A model generated the notes under the pieces. The model was not told the origin of the DNA and searched no databases. It was given only the letters and a program-made list of their open reading frames with translations. Source: Stictocephala bisonia (Eukaryota; Arthropoda; Insecta; Hemiptera; Membracidae). Taken from it: 64,000 bases of DNA. Below, piece by piece: positions 12,311 through 26,569 of this stretch. The position numbers were made by a program, and so were the translations under genes. Where the stretch lies: NCBI GenBank assembly GCA_035578905.1, contig JAQJVL010000151.1, forward strand, positions 249,001 through 313,000, in the 5' to 3' direction. How positions within the stretch are numbered: the stretch's first letter is position 1; every line of letters begins with the position of its first letter.

Positions 12311-15300
12311 TACACACAATCATCACACTCTTTCACCCCTCATATTCGCCCATATCTCGACGATCGGCGTCTTATGAATGAATAATGAACATTCTAAATC
12401 TTATGATTGAATATTTTTTTAAGATGTGGAGATATTATGGAATAATTCTATTCCTATGCTGGCCCTTTGGGCGTTTAAAGAACTCATAAACTCATGTCAG
12501 ACTATGTTCACTAAAATGAATAAACCCAACCAATCATTCCCACAAATGAGGTCAGATCGATCATCGAGTGTTCATTGAATCGTTCAAAATTAACCTTGCG
12601 GTATGGTAAAATTTACCTTAAATTAGTTTAAAATTACTTCTAATAGAATTTGTTTGTTTATTCAGCTATATTTTTAAGCGCTGTCTGGAATTTTATTACA
12701 TTTTATCAGTTTTATTTAGTTGTTTTAAAAACTTGATGAGTAATTACTGCATTAATGATCCTCTCTATCAACCTTGCCTGAAGGACAATATTGAGTTTTC
12801 GTGGTGTGTTGATGCCTCTAATACATATCCATTACATTTTTAACGATTACACCAGGTGCATATTTTAAAATAATCGGATCGTTAACGGAGTTAAATCTTT
12901 AGAGACGCCAGTTTAAAAATAAATAAATAAAGAGCATCGAATTTGTCGCTCCAGTTTAAGGATTTCTTTGATATTTGCATTGAATACTACTGTAGAATTA
13001 ATTTGTTGATAAATAAAGATAGTGACTCGGAAACTGCCATTAAGTTGAGGTTATCATTGTACTGAATTAAAGGAGCTACAAGAAACTATTGTGTGGGGAA
13101 GAAAGGTAGATACATTATGAGGACTGAGACGTCTAATGGAATCATTGTTGAACCACCCCCGGAGTTTCTCAAGGGAGCTTTTCACATGTGGGTGAAATAC
13201 ATAAGTCATGCTCTCACATGTTAGGAATCACCGACATGTTTGTGACATTTTGAGTTGGTCGTACCTAACGTTTCACAACGAACACGTGACACCTCCTTCG
13301 TTTCTAGGACGGTTGTTTCTAGACTTGGTATGTTAGCTACTGAATACTCCAGCTTCTTTTGAAGTAGAGATTCCACTGCATTAACTGCTGTTCTGTTTAT
13401 GTTAGTGATGGAATTCAAGGGAGACAACAAGTTCTCTGGAGTAAACTCTTAGTTATAAGAGAGAGCATGATCAAAGATTTAGTTCCTTTAGTTAGAAATG
13501 TCAAGATAGCGTAAGGTCCATTTCATCAGCACCATTTCTTAAGACTTTTCCATCTATGAGCAACTGAAAATTACATTTTGTAGAGTTATAGATTTCACCA
13601 GAAAATAAATATGTTTATTTTAGACTTAAAGAGAGTGTTGTTTAAGTGTTGGCTTAAAGAGACATTAAGCCATTAACCTAATCTTTGATTTATTGTGTGT
13701 CTGACTATCTTTTAAAGCACATTTTTTTCTCATAATAACGCTTTCCTGATATAATATTATTCAGTATTATACAGTAGAGGAAGATAACTTAAATGTTTCT
13801 TGTTGAAAAATGTAATGAAATATGTTATCCTAAATCCGGAAGCAATACTTCAAGTTGATGTTGCCAAGGTATAAGAGATACAATAACATTTTAAGGGCCG
13901 TAAAAGAGTTTATGGTTCCAGATGTAGAATGGTGAGCATTGTGTAACATACAATGTAGATCCAGTAGTATTTCCAGTGCATTTCAAACCAAGTATACCAT
14001 TTTATATATGTATATAAACGGTTAATGTCCTGGAAACCCTCTCTGAACATTAAAAAAAACCGCTCTGATATAAAGTATGGACAATGGGCTTAATAACATC
14101 ATAGTTTGTCATTAACGTTATTTTGTGAGTACACTTAACTTATATGTTTTTGGTTATTTATTTTACAGACATTGATTGAATTATAAGTTCAATTGTGATT
14201 CAATTTCAATTTACAAAATCACAAGTATTCAAGAAACATTCCATCCAGCACAAACACACAGAGGCTTCAGGCGTGTACCACAACAAGTGTATGTCATGAT
14301 ATACAATACGATGTATTGTTTAACGTTTAAACGCCCGTAAGGGCAAAAATGTTGCGGCCAATCTGGTGGAAATTATGCAGGGTTGAAAATTAACTTCACT
14401 TAATCGTATGTGGATCGTGTATTTAACAAATGAACCGAGTATATTATGTATATTTATATTTGTCTTATAGTAATAATAAAATTGTATAGGTGTTGGTTGG
14501 AGAATATAAAGGACATTAAAATACGTTCTTTAAACTAAAATTAATGAATTTTAATATGGATGACCTAACAACAATTTATTAATGGCTTTCTTCAAAGATG
14601 ATAGTTTAATTTTAAATTCGAGTTACTACATGGTTTGTACTGTGAGCACCATAAAATATTTAATAATAACAAATTAAAGAGGAATGATATAACGAAATTA
14701 ATTATAAGTTAAAGTGTAAGAATTGAAATAAATAGGGAATTTTTATTACAATACAATAAGTAAAGTAGTTATTTCTAGTTAAAATGTAAGTGTGGAGATA
14801 CTCTTTTGTATCTTACGGCATGCGCGTAGGGAGAGAGTATATCAACTTGTTGAAACCAAACAATTGCGTAAGTTTGGAAAGTCTTTGAATGATCATTATT
14901 CACCGTCTTCACTAGATGGATCTTAAATGTATGCATGCTGCCATCTGCTTCGAGGTAGATAAAAATATATTACTTTTTAAACTAATAACCTTTTTTTGTT
15001 GCCGTTTCAGAATTCTGATTTGTTTGTCTGTGTTTTATTGACTGAATTTCAGTATAAAAACTATTTATATTTTATAGGGTTAAAAAGGGTTTTTACAAGG
15101 TATTTTCTTTATAAAATATTTTTTTAAATTTCGAAAGTGAAAGTATATTCATGTTTTCACTGCCAGCTGGTTTTATATACAACTGCAATAGAATGCCAGC
15201 TGATTTTGATAGTTTTCAAAAAAATTAGAATTTATAAACCAATAAACATACAATATTGGTATTTACCTTATTTGAAAGCGTGGGTCTTTTTCTGTATGTA

Positions 15301-15517
15301 TGTATTTTCGTATCCAATTCCAGGTAAGGTGATTTTTTTTCTCACAAAATCGTCTATACATGGCGTTAAAATAAATAAATAAAAAGTCAGCCAAAATTAC
15401 ACACTCACTGAAAAAAACAAGAATTAAATCAATTTCACTGAAATATCTTTTTAATTACATTGTTGTATGAATAATAGGCCTAATATATTTACAACTATTT
15501 ACAGTGTCAAACAATAT
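12311..15517. other. AT-rich stretch without firm gene call
   Basis: Mostly featureless. A minus-strand ORF at 13,221-13,430 contains SLLQKKLEYSVANIPSLETT, which faintly resembles the region upstream of reverse transcriptase in Penelope-like elements. I do not consider it strong enough to call. Confidence 0.45.
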
Positions 15518-16570
15518 TACTGAGCAAAGGTTTTCTTTGTATGGAAATTATTAAAGCGGGGTTCTTTACAAGTTGCGATTTTACACTCACTACACTGATA
15601 AGAAGTGTCCTTTCTTGCCGCTTTTACAGATTGTTTCTTGCCCACACACCTTGCTCTTTTTCCATTCAGGAATTGGTATTTTTCAATAAATGTGTCTTAG
15701 TTTGAAAGCGATGTAGTTGTCTACCACTTGTACTTAGCGGAGCGTCCTCTTCTTGAACAACTAATTCTCTACATAAGTTCTTCATGAACTGAGTGATTGT
15801 AATTTTTTAAAAATTAATTTTAATCATTATGCTTCTATTGGCTTAGCACATAAGCACCACACGGGAAAAAGCTTATTCCAACACATGATTTATTTATAGT
15901 CAAAAGCTCCGTATGACATTCTCTGATCTGACAAATCAACTTGACATTTATTTTTGGTGTGCCCAAAAACGCAAGCAGGTTTTTTTGGTTATTCTGGTAA
16001 GTGGCCGTAGAAGCTGTGTGCACATCCCGTTTATCTCTCCATCGCACAGCCAACATATTAACATTCCTTCGAAAAATCTACTCTCCTTTCTTCAATTTCG
16101 GTGTCTTCAACTCTAAGGGTAGGCCATTACGATTGTGCATAACAGTTCCCATAAGGCCTGTATAATCAATCACATTACTTTGCTCCGAAAACCTGGATGT
16201 TCCAAATGTACCCATAAGAACTCTCCGACAGCATATAAAACTAATTTCGTATTTGCTTGGTTTTTAGGCATGTATTGCTTGAAGACAAGCCTCCTTCTGA
16301 ATTTACAATACTCTCATCTATTGTTATATTCCCTCCAGGGCGGTATGTTTGGTGGAAAAAAGCAGACAATCGTTCTACTATGGTCTCGTTTAATTGAGGG
16401 GATCATAACCAGGTTCACCTCTTCTTTTTGGTTGGGAAGAATTGTTATTTAGATGCAGATTATAAATAATGAAAAGAAAGCGGTTTCTGCCCATGACATT
16501 TGGACTGAAGTTAAACTGGTCAGTGCCACAGTAATCTTGTATCTGGAGTCTTGTATTGAAGCTCATGTCA
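15518..16570 (-). pseudogene. piggyBac-like transposase, decayed
   Basis: Reading from about 16,570 downwards, the minus strand shows successive piggyBac transposase blocks in shifting frames: QDYCGTDQFNFSP followed by MGRNRF, GEPGYDPLN, YRPGGNITIDES, a FKQYMPK block, WRDKRDVHTAST, and a C-terminal cysteine-rich tail (SYQCSECKIATC) ending at a stop at 15,518-15,520. The family cuts and pastes DNA at TTAA sites using conserved aspartates. Several frameshifts and stops break the gene. The N-terminus and the element ends with TTAA duplications were not found. The order of five independent blocks makes the family call fairly strong. Confidence 0.7.
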
Positions 16571-17232
16571 ATGATTTTGGCAACAAATTTTTTAATTTCA
16601 AGAATAGTGACAAGTTTCCATTCTGATATTCTACAACTAGGAGTTAGTGCTTCTTTTGCCCTCAGTTTTCTGATTCTTGGAGAAGCCTACAGATTTGTTT
16701 GATACTTTATTGAGCTTATTATGTTCGCTATCAATAAAATGGGAAAATATTTCACTTACCTAGCATGCTTCCTGCAAATTTGTACCTCGCAGCATCTGTC
16801 CTTGTCCAACTAAAACGTCAATATTTGGCTCAACATCAACTTCAGACCAGCCTGTTCAACTGACAACTTTTTTACGTGTTCGGATTTTATTAAATTTTAG
16901 TATTTTTCTGATTGCTAATTTTTGCAGTTTCAAAATGTTTTATTAAATTGTCTTACTTATTGCACCATATGAAGAATTTCCATATTCTTTGTAGAAAAAT
17001 ATATTTGTTAAATATATCATTTTTTAATTCTACAATTCACAAAAATATTTAAATCTGCGTAAATACATCCCAGAACTAACATCTTTACATACACTACGAT
17101 CTATGAGGATTTCAATTCAAATTCCGACGTTGCCATGCATGTAAATGTCTGTAACAATAAATTTGGCTTTGACTTTTAAATCATGAAAATGTACACTCGT
17201 TTCATCGTGGAACACGGACAGTGCGATCCTTA

Positions 17233-17249
17233 AGCTGGCCATTCACGAG
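17233..17249 (+). repeat. Harbinger left terminal inverted repeat
   Basis: Perfectly inverted with 21,040-21,056 over agctggccattcacga; weaker similarity continues inward through the ctcc/ggag-rich subterminal region. Preceded directly by TTA. Confidence 0.9.
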
Positions 17250-17486
17250 GGCTCCAAACGGAGCGGCGCCAAATGGAGCCGCTCCGTTTGGACTATCCGT
17301 TTTTAGGGGTGACATTCACGAGCACGCCATCGCTCCACGCCATCGCTCCGCGCCAGATTGTTTGCATTCATTGTTGTGGATTTGACGCGAATGGGAGTTG
17401 TCAGTTTATTGTGGTATTTCTTGTGTTTTGACTTACGACACTACACGTGTCGTACACTACGGGACGAGTCGTAGTGTCATAGTGCA

Positions 17487-20007
17487 ATGGATGACGAGTT
17501 CTTCCTGCTGGCGACTGCCGTTTGTTTGTGTTTGAAGAAGAGAAAACCCAAGAAAAAGTGGTGTAAAAGTTGGTTATTGAACCGCCATAAACACACACAC
17601 ATAAATTTGATGAATGATTTGTGGTTGGACCCCGGCGACTGGCAGAATTATCTGCGGATGGATGGGACAGCATATCATCATTTACTAGAATTGGTGACAC
17701 CAATGATAAAAAAAATGACACCAACATGAGACAGAGCATAAGTGCTAGTGAAAGATTAGCAGCAACTCTGAGATTTTTAGCCACTGGAATGAGCTACGAA
17801 GAACTAAAGTTTCCCACAGCTATCTCTGCTCAGTGTTTGGGAGTGATAATTCCTGAAACCTGCCTTGCTATAATCAAATGCCTGAAAGAATATATTAAGG
17901 TAAGGGGCTATAATATTTCATAATATATCTTACCTTATTTTTGCAGATATCCTATGATAAAATCGAATAAAAACATAGTGAAATATTGCTATATATTAAC
18001 AAGTTACTAGTTATATAATTCATGTTTTTTTTTCCTCACTTGAAAGTAATACGTCAAAAATAAGAGAAATAAATAATAATTTATATCCTATTTTATTATA
18101 TCGTAGGACGTCTTCGGAATTATACCCAAGTATGTAAATGAATAAACAAATAGTCACAAGTAAAACATCTTTATTGATTCAGAGAGAACGTATAATGTAT
18201 AAAAATGGAACACAACATGAGACTGGGTTCACCAGCATATAAAAGTAGAAAAATCATCAATTGATTATTTGTAGGTGCACAAATAGATGTACTGTAACGG
18301 ATAACATTACGTAGGACTCCTAACGATGACTACTACAATTTATATAAATGTTATAGTACCTAGCCTACACAAAAACTAATATAAGTGAAATAATACTGTA
18401 CTGAATAATAATAAAGTAATAGATAGTAAATGGTCATCTAAATCAAAAATGTAACAGAAATATAAATAGACAATTAATTCATAAAACTACTTCAAAAGCA
18501 ACCAATAATAAATTTTGAAGCCACGTTTTAACAGCTGTTCTGTTTGTTAGGTATGTTCGTACCTGGGCTAGTGTTTGGTGCTAGTGTACCTTCCATTTAT
18601 ACTTAGTTCTAGTGCAGTGCTCCCAGCCCTATCTGGTATGAACACACATATTATCAGAACCGGTGTTGAAAACTGGTTTCAAAATTTAGCACTGGTTGGC
18701 TTATCTATTTGTGCATCTATAATCAATAATTGTAGACATAAAGACACAATTATTCATAGTCGTACTGCTCAATCGAATGAACTGCATCCAAATACGCTTC
18801 CATAACAGGGTTGGAAGGGTTCAAAGTAGAGGTTGTTGGTGCTGGTTGTAGGGAAACCGCTGGAGTAACAGGAACTGGGTCATTCATGATTCTAGAGGTC
18901 ACAGACAAGGTGTTTGTTTCAGCCAAAAAAATAGCATCATTTATTATTTTCTGGCAATAGCACGCCATTTCTTTTGGCAAAGACCTTAACTTCTCCGCTA
19001 CATATTCACCAAAAGCATCATGTTTCTCCTTTTTTCTCTGCAGAAGATGTATTTTGGGTGTGGTTGTCGATTGGCTTTGCAATTTTGTCCAGTACCTGGT
19101 CTGCTTTACTCCTAGGTCGTTTGAACGATGGTGAAGGAGTAGTACTACTCCTAGAAGAGGAGCCTGGCGCAGAACTCTCTGATCCAGCATCACCGCTGTC
19201 CACTTGAGTGTCCTGAAAATTAAAATCTGTTTCAGATGCCACGAAATGCAGAAGAATGGAAAGCTATTGCCAGAGGGTTTGAAGAAAAATGGAAGTTTCC
19301 CAATTGCTTGGGTTCCATAGATGGAAAACATGTGAGGATCAATCCACCTCTAGGAAGTGGCTCTTACTATTGGAACTATAAAAAATTCCATAGTATGGTC
19401 TTGATGGCGTGTGCTAACGCTAACTACGAATTTATTTGGTGTGAATTTGGCACAAACGGAAGAATTTCTGATGGAGGAGCAATAAAAAATACACACTTCT
19501 ATGAAAAGCTGATTACTAATGGACTTGACATTCCTCCTCCAGAATTAGTGCAAGGGTCTTTCACTGACCTGCCTTACGTATTCATCGGAGACGAAGCGTT
19601 TGCTCTTAGAACAGATTTATTAAAACCATTCAATCAAAAAAACATTGAACCAAGAAAGGATAATGTTTAATTATCGTCTCTCAAGAGCCAGACGAGTCGT
19701 CGAAAATCTTTTTGGAATAATGGCTAACCGATTCAGAATTTTTCACACTGCTATTAATCTTGAACCTCATCGGATTGGTATTGTAGTATTAACATGCTGC
19801 TTTTTACACAATTTTCTCCGAAAAAACTGCTCAGCCTATATACCAGATGATGAAATAGACAAAGATCCCGAAACAGAGTTAACGCCATTGGAAAATACAG
19901 CACATCGCAATGCAAGCACTCAAGCAAAGGAGGTTAGAGAAATGTTTGTTGATTATTTCAATGGCGAAGGTGAAGTGTACTGGCAAAACGAACAGAATAG
20001 TATATGA
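17487..20007 (+). pseudogene. Harbinger transposase (two exons, two frameshifts)
   Basis: Exon 1 runs from ATG 17,487 (MDDEFFLLATAVCL) to 17,899, where AAG is followed by gtaagg. Exon 2 starts at 19,236 after tgtttcag. Both splice sites are phase 0 and the 1.3-kb intron joins CLKEYIK to PRNAEEW. The DDE nuclease is visible: first D in GSIDGKHVRI, second in FIGDEAFAL, and E in RARRVVENLFGI. It ends at the stop at 20,007. In its family it is a nuclear transposase that needs the MADF partner. Two single-base shifts break the frame: an A8 run near 17,709 before ACACCAACATG, and an A7 run near 19,637. The intron contains the last exon of the opposite-strand accessory gene. Confidence 0.85.
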
Positions 20008-20699
20008 TTTTTATGTTCTTTTATGTTTTCATTTTGTTTCTTTTTTATGTCAATAAACAATCTAATCTTTTTGTAAAAATTTAATTTTCTTTATTTTTAT
20101 TAAATACCTCGTCATCCATTCCAAAAGGCATCTCATCCAAGAGTGATTCTGCATTTCTCGAAGTTCTGGGTGTATCTTGGTCCTCAAGAAAAAGAAGAAG
20201 ATCGTAGTACCACAATTTGGGAACATGGACGTCTTCCGTACTTGCTCCACTGCGCTCAGATGCTTTTAATACATAACTGCGCTCGGGCTTGGTACTTTAT
20301 TCTAAAACACGAATAATCCTCCACATAATGGTACAGTACTGTACAAAAAGGTAGATAGGCCCCCGCTACATAATTAAAGATTGAAAAAACTGTACTAATT
20401 ATTTTATATTTACTAATTATTTCAAAGTAACAGCTCAAATAACTAAAAAAAGTTTAGTAATCCTTTACCTTATTCAATTCTTTCCTAAACGAACTCCTCA
20501 TCGACGTGAGTTTCTTCATCACAAGCTCCTTCGTTGCAGATTCGTCCTTGGTTTTGAAAAGCGTTAATAGCTCTCCCAAAGCCTGATTTCGTTTGTTCTT
20601 ATAATGGTAGTGGGGATCAGACACCTTCCACAAACAGGTATGCTCCTTGTACATCTCTATCACTTCCACGACAAACTCGCGATTTGAAGACATCGACAT
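18750..20699 (-). pseudogene. Harbinger MADF-domain accessory protein (three exons)
   Basis: Exon 1 (20,699 to 20,469) starts MSMSSNREFVVEVIEMYKEH and carries a MADF domain (CLWKVSDPHY, TSMRSSFRKELNKV) used in this family to bind subterminal DNA and bring in the transposase. Exon 2 (about 20,262-20,108) encodes VPKLWYYDLLLFLEDQ and ends at GAG/gtattt. Exon 3 starts at 19,212 after attttcag (DTQVDSGDAGSE) and ends SIEQYDYE, stop 18,750. The exon 2/3 junction is phase 0, but exon 1/2 does not join cleanly in phase. An A6 run near 19,035 shifts exon 3 before the conserved AFGEYVAEKLRSLP segment. Transposase exon 2 lies inside this gene's second intron. Confidence 0.7.
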
Positions 20700-21039
20700 A
20701 TATAATACTATAATATAATCTATTAGCCTACACCGGGCCACCCGAGATAAGCGGACGACAAACAACAACTGGCAATTCCTTACATGCAAGCCAACACTCC
20801 ATCGCTCCAATCTCTCCGTGAATGGGAAAACCCGACGGGGTGTCAGATTGGCGCGGCGCGATGGCGTGTCGGGTTTCCCCATTCACGAAGAAATGGAGCG
20901 ATGGAGTGTTAGCGCGGCGCGATGGATTTTAGTCGAGTTGGATTTCCAAACGCTCCGACCACGCCAAAATATCTGGTTGAATTTCCCCATTCACGATGCG
21001 ATTTTTGCATCGCTCCACGCCAAATGGACGAATGGAGCG

Positions 21040-21056
21040 ATCGTGAATGGCCAGCT
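21040..21056 (-). repeat. Harbinger right terminal inverted repeat
   Basis: Reverse complement of the left terminus, followed directly by the TTA target duplication at 21,057-21,059. Confidence 0.9.
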
Positions 21057-21059
21057 TTA

Positions 21060-21274
21060 CTGACAGTCACGTAGGAAGCAAGCTAAAGCTCGTTGCAGGT
21101 GTTATAGTATACCGATACAAGTTGGTGAAAAATTTGCAATATTTTAGTTCTCTCTAGATATAATATATACATTTTTTATAAGACGTAGTCTGATGACTGT
21201 AGAGAAAAGAGTGTAGTCATTGTTTTTGAGGTTTATTGTACTTTAGATAAAGCTATTTAATAATTCACCTACTA
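21060..21274. other. No feature seen
   Basis: Short AT-rich spacer between the Harbinger right flank and the dispersed repeat. Nothing recognisable. Confidence 0.5.
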
Positions 21275-21500
21275 CCATGGTAATTAAGGGACGTACAACA
21301 TTACGTGGAATCCGAACAACGTAGTATTTGCCTGAATTTAATCTAATTGACAAGTCTGGTACTGTTCTCTCCCTGGTCAATATGAACACTCCAGAATGCT
21401 TTAGTAGTGTCCACGTCGATGAAAACTATTACGTGTATGCCTGATAGTGTTGAGTTATTGAGTGTCCCCAAGTAGCTGGATTATCGCTCTGCGCTTATAG
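21275..21500 (-). repeat. Dispersed repeat family A, minus copy
   Basis: Its reverse complement contains ccagctacttgggg and ttcggattccacgtaat in the same order as the copy at 11,960-12,310, about 200 bp apart, with poor conservation between. It supports an interspersed repeat family, class unknown. Confidence 0.5.
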
Positions 21501-23363
<1,863 letters not shown>

Positions 23364-24967
23364 TTTAGTGGTAAAAGATACAGTTCAAACAGAAAAACAC
23401 AATTACTTCGGTTGCATTTTGACAGTAATTTGAATTATAATCTCCATTTCGACAGTGTTCATAATGTCAGTAAAGTAGTTATTTCTGGGATATATGATTT
23501 CGGAAGATTTAAATATTTTTGTGACAAGTTTTGATTAAGATATATTTTGTATATATTCTCTTCTACATTCAATGTGGAATTTATTGACATGGAGCAATAA
23601 ATAAGAAAAATTTTGATAACATAGCATCTTGAGGTCCGAGTCGCTTCACACTTAGTTGTAGAGTGTGCTAAGAAACACCCTTAATATATCCATCTCGAAC
23701 GTCTCATCTAGGAACCTCTCCCCACTCACAGAGCAAGGGGTAATCTGACCCCTCCCCCTCCACCTCAGGTCGTTAGCCATTAACACCTCCGATCATCAGC
23801 CCTCTAATTAACCCCATTGTTGCATCACATACAGCACCGTTCCACTTACATCCTATACATTGAGCTTACACTAAATGGGCTGGGATTAGAGTGTTTATTT
23901 TGGAAATTCTCTTCATGCACGTCATTTACTAAGCATTCCTTAGATTGTTTGCTTTGATTTTTTGCTTGATTTTTTTTTTACTACGTCTTTAAATAAAATA
24001 TATCTCTTAATAAATAGTACATATAGAGTGAAATGTAACGGAAAAACCAAATATGTGATATATAGATATGTCCAAAACTCCTTAAAAACTAAATGAATTA
24101 GCAATACTTCCAATAATTTGCTTATATTTTATTATTTATGCCGTAATTAAACTATAATCTGTTAGTGTAATCTTTTTTTCTTGGACACTTTCATCATGCA
24201 ATATAAAGAAAAATCACAATAATAACATTTATTTTTATAAGTGTTTCTATTTGTGTACATGTGTAGATATTCTCTTGATTTGTTCCGATTGGCACTGTCA
24301 ACAATTTTAATGCTAAGATATGAAATAAATTTTAAAAATTTAATACATTAATTTTTCCCCCAGTATACTGTAGATTTATGTTGATTTGTTATAATGGTCC
24401 CGATTTACACAAAATATGACGACTATCATAAAATATCGCCATAATTGAGTATTATTAGGTGATTTTATTAGAACAATTGTGTTAACATTAGTGGTATCCA
24501 TCTGAAATTGACTGGGGTGTATGTTTGTCAAGCTTACTCCATTTATTCATTTATTTTATACATTTGTGGTTTTGTTAATTTTTAAAACTTGTCAGCAGAG
24601 TCTATTTATTCAAAATTATTTATATTTAATTACAGTAATATATTGTTCTTAATTAATATGTTTTTACTTCAAAATTGTCTATATACTGTAACTTCAGATA
24701 TGAATTACCTCAATTTCGTTGTTATTTTACCGTTTATAATAATTTACAGCATTTTCATATGGCACTGGATGGACTTATATAATGCATGATAATAATATTA
24801 CAAACAGAATTATTATGAAAATATAAATATAACACCAACTATAGCAAAATTATGGCTAAAAATATAACAATAAAGATTAACAACAATACAATCATCTGTA
24901 ATAGATATATGAGTAAACAAAATATAACAATGAAAAATTAGCAACAATGATGATATATATATATATA
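23364..24967. other. No gene seen; one less AT-rich block
   Basis: About 23,620-23,890 is richer in C (gtctcatctaggaacctctcc and so on), but no protein or repeat was recognised. The rest is AT-rich and featureless. Confidence 0.5.
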
Positions 24968-25105
24968 TTTTTTTTTTACTCCACTCGCCACAGGCCTGTG
25001 CGTGAGCTTTATTGAACGAGGAAGTACCGACCGTGGCTCAGTGGGGATTCGAACCACCTTGCCCTCCGCAGTCCGAAGCCCTAACCACTGAGCCACCACG
25101 CCGGC
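24968..25105 (-). mobile_element. tRNA-derived SINE
   Basis: The minus strand starts gccggcgtggtggctcagtgg and carries a pol III A-box (tggctcagtggttaggg) and a perfect B-box (ggttcgaatcc) at normal tRNA spacing. It ends in an A-run, seen as the T-run at 24,968-24,977. At about 138 bp it fits a short SINE. A related head occurs at 48,437. No recognisable tRNA acceptor pairing follows the B-box, so it is not a functional tRNA gene. Confidence 0.82.
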
Positions 25106-25107
25106 AA

Positions 25108-26569
25108 ATTAATTCTTGTCACATAATCACTGCACTATCACACCAATTGAATACAGAACAAAATCACTTTACAATATTGTTTGAGTAATTTAACTTCACA
25201 AATGCAGGTTAATTTAGATTATTTATTGTGTTTCTTTTGTAAATTCATCGTTCATTCTAACGGATTTTTCTTGGAAGAAAAGGTGTACTGAAAGGGACTA
25301 TTTACCATAATTACACAGCCTAGATAAACATTGATCCAGAAACGGGCAATGTACCAAACAATAAATATGACATTAACACATCAAATACACTCCACTGTTC
25401 AATTAATTTTACAATTGAAATGTATATCCGTTTTAGGATTCAAATAGTATTTTCAATAGTTAAATTACAGTAAGAAAACACGCTACAGTTATATCACTTT
25501 GTTTTTTTTTTTTTACAATACAACATTATAATTCACCCACTGCCGATCTAAGTGTTGTTGAGAGAATAGGACACAGAGTAGAGAAAAGGAATGTTTTGCC
25601 AAATAGGATAAAATTATCTAGAAACTTTCACCTGGCGTATCTGTTTAGCCACATTCTGCAGTTATTGTATTTATACCTTCTATTGTAATGCATAGTTATG
25701 TCATATTATAAGCTGTATTTTTATTTTGTTAAAATAGGTGCCTGTCCTAAACCGCCCAATAATTACTAATAAATAATATTATAAAATATATATTTATATA
25801 TATGCATATATTTTTTGTACTACATTTTTTCTTTCTTGTTTATTCTAGGACCTCACCGACAAGTTTTGCATATCTTGGTGAGGCCTAGATTTTGTACTTA
25901 CTTAAGAGTAATAAATAAATAAAATAAAAAACCAGATTTAATTTATAATTTAAAATTAATGGAACGGTTGTAACAAATAGTAAATATTGGTAACAGAAAC
26001 AAAATCACAACCATACACTGAATTAAGGAACTATACTTTAGAATTGTCTTGCTCCAACATTCCATTTAATAATTCTTGACTTGAAAAGGGTATTAACTAT
26101 GATACCCTTTTCAATTATTAAATATGATAACTATTAGTTCTCTAAGAATCATAGATTAAAAAACTAGTACTTTCATAAACGGATCACAGCGATTTCACAA
26201 AGTAGGCTATTCAAACTTAACCTTACACAAACATACACTAAAAGATACTTATGAAAAAAGGAAAAAATAGGAACTTTTGTAGCCTCCGTTTGTGGGAAAT
26301 TACACAAAAAAACTTAAATTATTTTAATTCCACCAAAAAATTTAGCCAATGACTTTAGGAACGTTTAAGAAGTCTATCAAACATTTTTATAGGCATATGA
26401 CTACTTAAATTACTTTTTTGAGCCAGTTTCTTCCACCAAATTTAGTAGCGGCTGCAGACATGCTTCATCACCAATTTGAGTCTTATTTAGGCCAACTCAT
26501 AAATAGTATAAAGGTTAGGTTAGGTAGGTCTAAGTTCAGTTAAATAATTCAATCTAAACTAACCTAACC
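25108..26569. other. AT-rich stretch without recognisable gene
   Basis: No family recognised. A short taacctaacc-type run lies just before the pogo element, near 26,512-26,568. Confidence 0.5.

Larger units (their letters stand above)
17233..21056. mobile_element. PIF/Harbinger DNA transposon, full length, 3,824 bp
   Basis: The ends agctggccattcacga (17,233) and its inverse (ending 21,056) are flanked by TTA on both sides (17,230-17,232 and 21,057-21,059), the 3-bp target duplication typical of PIF/Harbinger. Subterminal regions are rich in ggagcga/atcgctcc words in both orientations, which may be transposase binding sites. It carries the two genes expected of the superfamily, a DDE transposase (plus) and a MADF/Myb-like accessory protein (minus). 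Both are frameshifted, so this copy is probably non-autonomous unless the shifts are sequence errors. Confidence 0.93.

Noticed and set aside
13221..13430. Possible Penelope-like fragment (SLLQKKLEYSVANIP)
   Set aside because: One short resemblance with no supporting neighbouring motif.
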